Shown one piece after another: positions 12,697-22,719 of a stretch of 64,000 nt of DNA; the stretch's first letter is position 1, and each line of letters begins with the position of its first letter. Both the position numbers and the translations under genes were made by a program. A model generated the notes under the pieces. That model was not told where the DNA came from. It saw only the letters and a program-made list of their open reading frames with translations, and ran no database searches. Source of the DNA: Rhizophagus irregularis (lineage: Eukaryota > Glomeromycota > Glomeromycetes > Glomerales > Glomeraceae); assembly GCF_026210795.1 (NCBI RefSeq), contig NC_089458.1, positions 1,612,001 to 1,676,000 on the forward strand, given 5' to 3'.

Positions 12697-14248
12697 AGGA
12701 CCCCGGATATCTAATATAAAGGTCATAATGGACTTTTGGCCAAAAACACCCCTTTTTGCTGAAACTCAAAAAATCGTTTTTTGTAAATATCTCAGCATCC
12801 AGTAATTCAATTTTAATGAACTTTTTTTTATTTTGTAGCCCTCATTTAGCTCTACAATTTAAAAAAAAGTTCATCAAAAGTGGACTACTGGATGCCGAGA
12901 TATTTACAAAAAACGATTTTTTGAGCCCCTGAAAAATGGGCCAATCTGCCGAAAGTGTGACTTGAGTGATCATCGTACTTTCTCTCCCGTTGGGCTCTGC
13001 CCATTTTTTCCCATGAAGTTATGGATGAAAAATATGAGGATTTTTTGCCTTGAGTGATAGTAAAAGGACTTTTCGACGTTATATGAAGTTATTACCAAGG
13101 TCTTTAATTTCGCCCGAACTCCTTACGGCTACCGTTATCATGAGTCTTGGAGTTACCAATAATACTGTAAGATGGCAGTTTCATACGAACGTTCCCCTGG
13201 GCTTTCTGAAAGGTTGAAAAGTAGTGCGTCTTGGTTCCTACGCCTTTAAAGTCTAACTGGCCAAGTGGTTCGCAGGCCGGACCAGTATTTCTTGGAAGGA
13301 GGCTCGACTAACGTATTTCTTGCTAGTTGATGTTGTTAACGGGGGAGTTAGTCTTCTAAAATAAGGAGACGGAGTTGAGGTGTATGTTTGGTGTTTTTTA
13401 CTCAGGTTTTTCTCGTTGCACTTCGAGTTTTCCTGAGGTTTATGTTTTTATTTTTTGCTTTTTGTTTTTCTTGGTCGCTTTTTTCGGTATAACCTTATTT
13501 TCTTTGGGGGGTGGGGGGATACTGGAAAATTTGATCGTCATGGTGGCTTGGTGTTACTAATTTTCAAAATCGATGATCATCGGGTGATAAGGGGGGTGAC
13601 AGGTTGGGTACCGCAGTTTTTGTAGTATGCCGATCATGGTGGTCACATGTTGAACTATCATTGGATTGACTTATCTAGGTAGATCTTAGGTCGAAGGATC
13701 GTTCGCAATGAGATGGGTGTCCTCCGTTTAGGATCGTTCGCAATGAGGTGGGTGTCCCTTAGGAGATTGCACGACACTAAAAAGTTCCCCATCGGCTGGA
13801 CTGCACGACACTAAAAAGTTCCCGGAGGTCTTTGTGAAATAGGTTTGTTATCCATAGTATGTAGTCAAATAGGGAAATTGAATTTTGTGTATTTTTGATA
13901 GCGCTAATGGTATTTGGCAATGGGATTCTTTGATCTTTAAATGTAGAAGTCTACGTGAATACGTATAGCATAGTCGATTCTACCGGGTTTGAGATATAAT
14001 TCGGGGGGATAGCCATAGTTATTTATATAGAGAGGGTGTTGGGTTTATAATCTTGCATTTCTTTTTATATATTTTTCTAGGAAGATTATTGTTCTTGTAT
14101 TAGATTAGTTCTGCACTTTGTTGCAGTTCTTTTTTGAATACCTGGTATTCTCTAAAGTAACTTGTGGCAAAAATTAATAAAATTCAAGCGCAGCTTTGTT
14201 AAACCGAAAGTGTGACTTATGACCTGTTTTGGAGATATCCGGGGTCCT
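12697..14248. mobile_element. Foldback TIR element (8-bp duplication), split by a nested insertion
   Basis: The ends are perfect 16-bp inverted repeats starting AGGACCCCGG at 12697-12712 and 14233-14248. The flanks are identical 8-bp words ATAAAATG at 12689-12696 and 14249-14256. If the inner insertion 12964-14203 and one copy of its duplication are set aside, the remaining element of about 297 bp is close to one long inverted repeat. Its core arms are 12765-12829 and 12861-12925, around a loop of about 31 nt. An 8-bp duplication fits hAT-like or similar cut-and-paste families. No transposase is present, so it would be a non-autonomous MITE. Confidence 0.85.
12964..14203 (+). mobile_element. 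1240-bp non-coding insertion with 15-bp target duplication (retroposon-like)
   Basis: The segment is flanked by the 15-bp direct repeat CCGAAAGTGTGACTT at 12949-12963 and 14204-14218, and it sits inside the foldback element. It is clearly richer in G and C than its surroundings and has no long frame. It contains two short tandem duplications: a 28-bp word at 13695 and 13730, and a 22-bp word at 13768 and 13802. The right end carries AATAAA-like words just before the duplication but no poly-A. A 15-bp duplication of this kind fits target-primed retrotransposition, so a 5'-truncated non-LTR element or SINE-like copy is likely. The family is not identified. Confidence 0.65.
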
Positions 14249-14528
14249 ATAAAATGTAAGAAGCAAAATAAAAAAAGAAAGAAAATATACTTTAAGTACT
14301 GTAGCTATGCAAAGAAGCAAAGAAACTTAAAAAAAAGATTATCTAAATACATTTAAAAAAATTAAATAAATATAAAAAATGATTAACACATTAATTAACC
14401 AATAAAATTTAAATAAATAAAGTGATATTACTAGGTAAATTATATAAAATTATCAGATTAAATCATTTTAAGTATAAAATTATTAAATCACTTTAGGCGA
14501 AAATTAGTTATAATTATTTTAGAAAATC

Positions 14529-14797
14529 ACTGGTAAAAAAATAATCTATCCTACACATATCTTACACATATCAGGTATTCAAAATGTAGAAAATCTTACA
14601 CAAATAATACACATATCATACACATATCAGGTACTTATATATATATTATACACATATCAGATACTTTGATAGGTATATGATATATATAAGTATCTGATAT
14701 ATGTATGATATATATATTATTTGTATAAGATTTTTTACATTTTGAGTACCTGATATATGTAAAATGCATGTGTAAAATAAATCATTTTTTTACCAGT
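14529..14797. mobile_element. Foldback MITE, family with CACTGGTAAAAAAAT ends, copy 1
   Basis: The left end (ACTGGTAAAAAAAT) is mirrored at the right end (TTTTTTTACCAGT). The arms are inverted copies over most of their length and are rich in the word CACATATC. Two more copies of this family lie at 15015-15293 and 42683-43212. There is no coding capacity. The target duplication is not clear; TA is possible. Confidence 0.75.
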
Positions 14798-16250
14798 AAA
14801 TATTATAAATTTAGTATATTTTTTAATAAAATTAAATTTAACTTTTTTTTATATAATGCTAAAGTTTACTAATAATAATAATCATTATATAAATATTATA
14901 ATTTTAGCTAAAATTAAAAATCTAATGAATATTAATTAACATTATATTATAATTTTATCACTAGTAATTAGCATATAAAAAGTTTTAAAAAAATTTTAGA
15001 AATTCATATCAATACATTTGGTAAAAAAATGGTCATCTTACTCATATCCTACACATATCTTACATATTCAATAACTAAAATGTAGAAAATCATACTACAA
15101 ATAATACACATATCATACACATATCAGTACTATATATATATAGTATACCTATCGGGTACTAGATATATGTATGATATATATATTAGTACCCAATATGTGT
15201 ATGATATGTGTATTATTTATGTACGATTTTCTACATTTTGAGTAACCAATATGTGTAAGATATGTGTAGGATAAATCATTTTTTTACCAGTGATATATAA
15301 TTAGAAAATCAATATATTTATTTTATTAAAAGTAAAATAAATAGAGTGAATTTATCCTTATCTTAAAAGAGATTTGATATCCAAGTCTTAAATCATCAAA
15401 AATATTAAGAATAGTATTTATAACTTTTCTTAAGGTATTAAATAAATTTGTAGAGCAGTTAAAATTACTTATAAATTATAATTTTAAAGGCTATACTGAT
15501 AAAGCTTATATTAAGTTATATTTTAAAAAAAAAAATTTTTTTATCAAAATTACATTATTCCTTTTTTGGAATATTTATTTGAAAAAAATTATTTTTCATC
15601 TTTACTCTCCTAAATTTAATATAAAAATGGCATCATGCTGACCATTTGGATTATTATATTAAAAGATGCTTTTGATATTTGTAAAATTTACCAAAAAACT
15701 GCTATGTTATATTTAAAAAATTTCTGGAGTATTAATTACTGAAAATATTACAAAAAAAAAGTATTAAGATGGCAAAAAAAATTTGTGATATATATAGTAT
15801 CCTCTTGAAATATATATATACAGGCAATATAGCAAATGTATATAATTAAAAATTGGATCAATAATTCATAATTCTGGCTGAAATTTTGTTAAATCTGGCC
15901 AAAATCATAATTTCAGCCTAAATTTATTAAAATTGAAAAATGCAGATCAAATGTCAGTATACTAAAACCAAAGAATGAAAAATAGATCATTGAATTCGTT
16001 TAATTAAGATGGATTTCTTATATAATTCATTATGATTAATTCTATATCATATATTTTAATGATGAAATTCAAGAATTTTCCTATAATTACCAGCAATAGC
16101 CATTAGTTAAAGTAGAAAAATACAATATTTCAGAAATATTGAATTCAAAATATTGCAAGCTAAGAAGAAGAATAATAATTAACATTATACATGAAGTCAA
16201 AATTAAAAGCCAAAAGTTGAACTTTTTTGCATATGATTCTGGCTAACCAC
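14798..16250. other. AT-rich intergenic region
   Basis: Apart from the second foldback MITE (15015-15293) this stretch shows only AT-rich sequence and no supported gene. Confidence 0.5.
15015..15293. mobile_element. Foldback MITE, same family, copy 2
   Basis: This is an inverted-repeat element of about 279 bp that matches copy 1 in both arms and ends, including the CACATATC words and the GTAAAAAAATG end. It lies about 220 bp from copy 1. The left terminal bases are slightly diverged. Confidence 0.75.
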
Positions 16251-16254
16251 TGTA

Positions 16255-17440
16255 TCACAAATGATTTTTTGGCGCGCGCTATATAAAAATCTATAATCAG
16301 TCAATGTTTAGCTATAAATTATTCAAAAAGAATTCTCTTATCTAAAAAGAATCATCAATACCTAAGTTCAGATTTAGTGTATAATGACTTAGCAGGCTTG
16401 CATGACGGTGAAACACGTATCCAAGTGTTCCTCAAGCGGCAGAATAGAAGTGACAGCTGTTATGTAATGATAGAATAATCTCAAGATTAGATGTGGCCTA
16501 AAGCAATTTGTGAAATTATCAGATGTAAATTTGTGTGAAGCATTTATTCTTAAAGGGACGGACAATATATTTTGTTTAGAAGGTGGTTGTTTACTTTTTT
16601 TCCAGAAGGTAAATCGTCAGAAACATTATCATGTTTTCGAAAAGTTATATATCAGATATGGTAAATCGACATGACGACATCTTGTTCTAGAAAGGAATAA
16701 GGGTCATTCTTTGTTAGATGGACCAATATACTGTTGGATGTATTGAATTATGGCTAAAAATGGGCATAAGGAGTAGTAGAAAGTGTGCGGTAGCTTATAT
16801 GAAAGAAGATAATTCAAAATTATTTGACAACATACTGGAATTTCATGAGAACATAAATCTGGTGTGATTTTTAATAAACATAACTGAAATCATTTTCAAT
16901 GCATATTACGAATGAAAATGTGTCAAACGTATCTATTTTTGTAATAAACTTGCAATTTGGTTAAGGGTTATACAACAAAAAGATGTACAGCAGAAGTGAA
17001 TGGGTTAGATACTATTGAGAAGATAAATTAGGAGTGAGTGGTAGTGAAAGCATATATGATAAAACCGGCAAGGAATAAAAATGATTAGAATAAGCAACTT
17101 CAATTTCTTGCGAACATTATGTTTTAAATAAGTTGAATACTTGTCGACAGTCATATTATCACTTTGGAAGATATAGATTATGGTGTTATGGTGATACTGA
17201 AGTTAAAACAATGCATTCCGATAAAAATAATCATCCCGATTCGACGAAGTGGCCCATTTCATTTTGCCAAAAAAAAAAATTAAAATGTACGATGAGAAAT
17301 GTCTCACTAAAACATGCATATACATTATTGGCAATTATCCCGTCGCAAAACATCGTCCAGTTTTGGTAAGTTTGCATGAAGTTCTTTATTTGTTTATTTC
17401 TTTTAAGCGCCAAGTACTTATATTTATCATCTTTAAGTGA
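16255..17440 (+). pseudogene. Possible decayed gene region, family unknown
   Basis: Base composition becomes gene-like after a TATA-type word (CTATATAAAA, about 16278). Short protein-like stretches are open on the plus strand, for example about 16470-16680 and 17133-17369. They lack good starts and do not join into a convincing model. It could be the relic of an older gene copy or a non-coding transcript. I do not recognise any domain, so the call is tentative. Confidence 0.3.
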
Positions 17441-17902
17441 CCTTACGCAAAAACCATTTATAGTAAAATAACAATAAAAGCTTTTGCTTATTTTTATCCG
17501 CCATCTTAGCTTTGTTGTCCTAGAATTATAAATTTTATATATTTACTCGTACTAATTAATGCAATTAATACCACTGCATTAGAATCCTCCAATTAATTCT
17601 TATTATTTGAAAGATAATAATTCCGGAACTTTGATAAGAATATCTATCTCTTCCAAAATTGTCAATAGAAAGAGACATGGGAATAATAAATTAGTCGAAG
17701 TCCGTCCATATTTTATTTCGTTACAGTCAAAAAACAAGTTTGATGTACATTTTTATGTGTTGGTGATGTTTTAAACATTCTTTTGTTTATTGATGATCGA
17801 CTGAATAGTCACATAGTTTATTTGCGTATGTATAAATGTCTTAAAAATTTGGATTATACGAATCTCTTGAAGAAATTTTGTTCCTTCGCACTTAAAATAA
17901 AA

Positions 17903-19486
17903 ATGGAATACGATTTTTTGTCATTTGTCAGATACTTGGTACTAACCCAGAGCGACGGACCTATACCGATATTACAAAAAAATTTTTATATAATTGAAAA
18001 AGGAAACTTTGAAAGTTTTTTTCCTAAAAAATCTTATCAGCAAGCAAACGATGCAGCTGAATTAATTAAACAACTCAACGAATCACAAGTCGCAGGAATT
18101 CTTGTTGATGAAAAATATCATTGTTTAATAAATGAAGAGTTTTATCGTTATCGCAAACAAGTCATCCAGCAGCAATACGAAGAAAAAAATCAAGTCGCAG
18201 GACCAATACATCATGATAATAATGCAAACAATGAAATTACTAATTATCAAAAAATTAAAGAATTAGAAGAGAAGTGTAAGGGACTAGAAGAGAAATGTAA
18301 AGATCTTCAATTTCGTAATCAAAAGCTCGAAAGTGAACGGCAAAACTTAATGAAAGAAGTTTTCAAATATCAACCAGCTTTAGGTGATGCAAAAAGTTTT
18401 AATCCTGAAAAAATGCAACATGGTAATAACGCAAATTATGAAATTATTAATCATCAAAGGATTAAAGGATTAGAAGAGAAGTGTAAGGGACTAGAAGAGA
18501 AATGTAAAGATCTTCAATTTCGTAATCAAAAGCTCGAAAGGGAATGGCAAAAATTAAAGGGCCATAATGACAATTTAAAGAAAGAAGCTTCCGAATATCA
18601 ATCAGCTTTAGGTGACGCGACAAGTTTTCATCTAGGGAATCAAGATTCTGATACAGCCAGTAAATTGTCAAAAGATATTGGTAATTTACATCACAATTTA
18701 GAAAAATTTTGCGAACTGAAAAAAGGAATTGAAATAATAAATGACCAGAAAGAAATAGATAACTTCTTGAAAAATTATGATTGTTCAATAAAAGGCGCAA
18801 TAAAGGAAAATAAAAATTTGATTTCGGGCGCGCTAGAACGTTGCATAATTGAGATTATCATTAAAAAAGCCGAAGAATATTTTAATCATGAAGAGAACGA
18901 TAAAGACAACAAAGAAGTCGACGAACAAGGTGACAAAAGACAGCAACAAAATTTGGAAGCGAAAATTGTAAAAACAACGGACCTACTGTTAGAGATGATA
19001 AATTCATTTTCAACAATTCGTACCGGAAATGATAAAATTAGCAAATCTACTTCAACTAAATTACGTCAGCAAATTTATGGTATTCTTGGAAACCGTGGTT
19101 TTTCCAACACCGTTTTAGATGAAAGTGATGGTAAAGAGCATCCACTTGTTGAAAAATTACGAAAAGAAATTTTAGATTTAATGAATCGTTATCGTAAAAT
19201 TAAAGATCAGGAAAAATTGGCAAAACATGAAAAGATGATAAACGATATTATTAGGCAAGTCGTTAATATATTTTTTTTCAGATTAAAAGTACAAGAACCT
19301 ACCGCCGAATGGAAATGGTTTCCTAAAGATACAGAAATCAATACATTGACTATGGACGGACCTTGGGATAAAGACGAATATTTATCTGTTGATATCTGTG
19401 CGTTTCCGTTGATTGGATCTAATCTTAATAGTGCTGAAGATGCGAAAATGATGTTTCCGGCGCAAATTGTTGCGAATGATCCCTAG
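17903..19486 (+). CDS. Coiled-coil protein of unknown function (Rhizophagus-type family)
   Basis: This is an intronless frame of 527 residues. I start at the ATG at 17903, which has A at -3 and G at +4. The upstream in-frame ATG at 17828 has a poorer context, and the region before it has no ATG. The N-terminal 100 residues form a compact globular-looking segment starting MEYDFLSFVRYLV. Two tandem copies of a charged coiled-coil module follow (LEEKCKGLEEKCKDLQFRN), 69 residues apart. Then comes a helical domain with NLEKFCELKKGIEII and LISGALERCIIEII, a Lys/Glu-rich linker, a further helical domain, and a Trp-rich tail with EWKWFP. I recall similar unnamed proteins in arbuscular fungi, but no enzymatic motif is visible. 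Confidence 0.7.
   Translation: MEYDFLSFVRYLVLTQSDGPIPILQKNFYIIEKGNFESFFPKKSYQQANDAAELIKQLNESQVAGILVDEKYHCLINEEFYRYRKQVIQQQYEEKNQVAGPIHHDNNANNEITNYQKIKELEEKCKGLEEKCKDLQFRNQKLESERQNLMKEVFKYQPALGDAKSFNPEKMQHGNNANYEIINHQRIKGLEEKCKGLEEKCKDLQFRNQKLEREWQKLKGHNDNLKKEASEYQSALGDATSFHLGNQDSDTASKLSKDIGNLHHNLEKFCELKKGIEIINDQKEIDNFLKNYDCSIKGAIKENKNLISGALERCIIEIIIKKAEEYFNHEENDKDNKEVDEQGDKRQQQNLEAKIVKTTDLLLEMINSFSTIRTGNDKISKSTSTKLRQQIYGILGNRGFSNTVLDESDGKEHPLVEKLRKEILDLMNRYRKIKDQEKLAKHEKMINDIIRQVVNIFFFRLKVQEPTAEWKWFPKDTEINTLTMDGPWDKDEYLSVDICAFPLIGSNLNSAEDAKMMFPAQIVANDP
18234..18555 (+). repeat. Internal tandem duplication in the coiled-coil gene
   Basis: About 115 bp at 18234-18350 is repeated at 18438-18555 with a spacing of 207 bp (69 codons). 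The central 70 bp are almost identical. The frame is kept and the coiled coil is doubled. Confidence 0.85.
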
Positions 19487-19699
19487 GAAAATATAAACTA
19501 GCTTTATTGTTACTTTTTATTATCTAATATTCGTTATTTCTTTTATCATACTATTATATAAATAAATTAAATTAAAAAGTAAGATTCTTTTATTCCCTTT
19601 TTCTTTAAAAAGTAAAGTTGTCTAACATCATGAAACACCAGAAAAACTTTCAAAGTTATCACGCTAGTACAAATTATGTGACAGAAAATTTATTGACTT

Positions 19700-20048
19700 T
19701 TTCTTCATCATAAAAAGGAATTAGATCCGGTTTGATATTAGTACGATAATATTCCACATGTATGCTGTATCATGTCGCAGAACAAAAAATAAATGTTTCA
19801 TAAATTAATAAAAAAAAGATGAATGCTGTTCGCCACTTATAGAAAGTTAATTGTCAGTGTTTGGTGCACTCGCGTGTTTTCGGTCTTTGTCATTAAAAGG
19901 AATAGATCAGATTTGATATTGATAATATTATATCTTTCTTTCGTGAGTATTATATATCGCAAAACGAACACAAATTAGTAATCCTTATAATTTGTAATTT
20001 ATGAAAGATTATTTGTTACAATGTTTGGTGCACTCGCATTTGTTTTCG
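19700..20048 (+). promoter_or_regulatory. Duplicated upstream region of the Hsp70-like gene
   Basis: Two diverged direct copies lie in tandem, at about 19700-19884 and 19885-20048. Both begin with an AAAAGGAA-TAGATC-TTTGATATT block and end with TTGGTGCACTCGC at 19861 and 20025. The second copy leads into a TATA-like word (GTATATAAG, about 20091-20099) some 35 bp before the ATG at 20134. This looks like a duplicated promoter or enhancer module. Confidence 0.6.
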
Positions 20049-20133
20049 GTAAAATTTACGGAATAGGTTTTCCTTTATGTGTATATAAGCGTTTATTTTT
20101 CAGTTAATATTGTGTTTATTGCGTTTCACTATC

Positions 20134-22719
20134 ATGGAATTTACTTACGTTCAAAGCCAAATTTATTTATTCGAGTTCGAACCTGCCGTAATTGAGGATA
20201 TACGAGTTGTTGTTGGAATAGGTGAGCATATTTGTTAATTTATTACCTTTTTTTTTCAATAAGACTACATTTGTTTTTCATTTAAATTCTTTAGATTTTG
20301 GAACAACATTTTCGGTAAGTTTACATACTATTTTTTATTTTCATTTTTTCATTTTTATACCTTTAATTAGACTTCTTATCTCTTTTCTTTCTCAGGGGTT
20401 TTCTTACGCTTACGCTAAGCCCGATAAAGCAAAAATAGAGATTGTAGTGAACGATGATTGGCCAGGAATTAAAGGTTTTAAGAAAATCAATACCGTATTA
20501 CAATATGACGAAGACTATAGTTCTGTTACCGCATGGGGAGCTAAAGCGTTAGCTGGTGAACCTCCCAAAAGAAATAAAAAAAATAAGGATTTACCAAAAC
20601 CGGTGGAATTGTTTAAATTTCACTTGGGAAGAGTTCCGGATAGTAAAAAACCCAAATTGCCAGACAACATTACTCCTGAAAGAGCAATAACCGATTATCT
20701 TCGTGAAATGGGTATGTAGATTGTTGAAGTCATGACTTTTAATATTATAAAAGCCTTTGAAATTAATTACAAGATAAAATTATTGATTTTTTTCTTTAGG
20801 AAAGGTAAGATGATAAAATGTATATTGCTTTAAGTATAAGATAAATTCGAGTTTATGGTTTGATAGACGATTAAGCAAGAAATCGGTCGTCGCTGGCCTG
20901 GAGTTGATTTTTACAGTAACGTGCGAATCGTCGTCACTGTACCTGCCGGTAACTAGTTATTATATTGTAAAATATACATAATATCAGCATTTATAAAATT
21001 ATCGTTTTAGAGTTTACTGAAGATACAAAGACAATTATGAGACGATGTTTATACGATGCCGGCTTGACCAAAAGTCTTGGTACACTAAATCTTCAATTTA
21101 CCACTGAACGTAAGAAGTCATTTTGAAATACTACTGCGGCGTTGCTTATAATGTATATAAATAAAACTAATAACACTTGATTTAAAATTCTTAGCGGAAG
21201 CCGCTGCGATTCATTGTATGAATGTGATGAAAGAACATAGATTAACAACCGGAGGTACACATTATGCCAATGAATCACTTTGACTATTTAGATAACATTA
21301 TAAACCTTTATAAATAATAAATCGTTCATTTGATCTAAATTAGCGACATATTTGGTTGTCGATTGTGGTGGAGGAACTGTGGATTTGACCGTTAGAAAAC
21401 TATTATCAACTGATCGAATAGGAGAGACAACTGAGCGGTCAGGTGATTTTTGCGGTGGTACCTACGTTGATGATGAGTTTTTAAAATATCTTGGGAATGT
21501 AGTAGGAAAATCCGCGATGAATATGCTAAAGGAAAAAAACTATGGCCAAATCAATTATATGATGCAACAATTCTGTTCCCAAGTTAAAATTCCATTCACC
21601 GGCGAAAAATCCGATTTCGAAACTATTGAATGGGATATTGATAGGAAATGTCCTGCTCTTAAGAAATATGTTACCGGGTCGGAAAGGGATCAATTATCAG
21701 AAGATGATTGGGTCATTGATCTCAATTTTAGAACCGTAAAATCATTCTTTGACCCAGTTATCAACAAGATTTTGGGGTTGATTGAACAACAGTTAGAAAA
21801 ATGTTCGAATTGTTCGGTGATGTTTTTGGTTGGAGGTTTTAGTGAATCACGATATCTTCAAAATAGAATTAAACAAAAATTTGGTCATAATATTAGCATA
21901 GCAGGTATGTTCGTTGATTATTGTATTTTATTGAAAAAAAAGTCGAATACAAATCAATGATATTTCGTTTATTACAGTTCCACCTCATCCACTTGCTGCG
22001 ATTGTAAGCGGTGCATGTGAATATGGGCTTGATATGGATACCGTAACTACAAGAGTATTAAAGTGGACATATGGAGTTCGAATTAGTTCTGAATGGGTAA
22101 GTGTCATTTAACTAAATAACCCTATAAAAATTTTATCCGTTATTTCTGTAAGAACTCCGTGAAAATGAGCCTTTCGCGGATCCATTCACGGAAAACGAGA
22201 TAAATTCCGTGATATAAGATTATTAATTCCGGAAATATGAGCTTTTTACGGAAAAAAATATGGAATATAAAAAAACGGATCGACTTTTTTTACAGGGTAA
22301 TAGTAAAGTCAATATTATCCCAAGTAAAAACTAAAACTTTTCTCAAATATTAGAAATATGGTGACCCACTAAATCGCAAGACATCAGAAAATCGAATCCT
22401 AAAATTTTCTTTGATGGCCAGTAAAGGGACAGAAGTGCGCGTGGACGAGGAATTTTCTACACGCTTATATCCAACTTATCCTGAACAAACCTCCGCAGAT
22501 GTATCTTTCTTCTATACTTCCAAATATGATGCAGAATATTGCGATGAGCCTGAGATGAACTTATTGGGTAGTTTCAATGTTGATTTGCCCGATACTTACT
22601 TGGGTACGGATCGTCCAGTGTTAATAACGTTATGTTTCGGTGCTATGGAAATTGTCGCAACAGCAAAGAATGAAACTAATGGTAAAGTCTATCGTACAAC
22701 GTTTTCTAATAAAGAGTGA
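20134..22719 (+). CDS. Hsp70-like (actin-fold ATPase) protein, 10 exons with microexons
   Basis: Exons are 20134-20221, 20295-20314, 20396-20711, 20800-20804, 20867-20948, 21011-21109, 21195-21254, 21344-21904, 21978-22096 and 22354-22719, giving 571 residues with no stop. The protein is a divergent Hsp70 of the kind expanded in arbuscular fungi. It has phosphate-1 loop DFGTTFSGF (about 30-38), RWPGVDFYS-NVRIVVTVPAEF, phosphate-2 loop VVDCGGGTVDLTV and the adenosine-site motif LVGGFSESRYLQ. The canonical substrate-binding domain and EEVD tail are absent and a short beta-rich tail replaces them. It may bind ATP in signalling rather than act as a general chaperone. Exon 2 is 20 nt and exon 4 is 5 nt. 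Intron 9 carries a small MITE. Confidence 0.85.
22119..22298. mobile_element. Small MITE inside intron 9 of the Hsp70-like gene
   Basis: The ends ACCCTATAAAAATTTTATCC and, inverted, ACCCTGTAAAAAAAGTCGAT are related inverted repeats of about 30 bp. The flanking word AATA is present on both sides. The inner part holds several CACGGAA and TTCCGTGA words. The element explains why this intron (257 nt) is about three times longer than most of the others. Confidence 0.55.

Noticed and set aside
16380-16440. TAGCAGGCTTGCATGACGGTG as a Pol III A box
   Set aside because: No matching B box at the right distance and no cloverleaf.
17783-17902. Longer N-terminus for the coiled-coil protein
   Set aside because: The longest version begins with TTG. 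The next ATG (17828) has a weak context, while the ATG at 17903 has an ideal one and starts the globular part.
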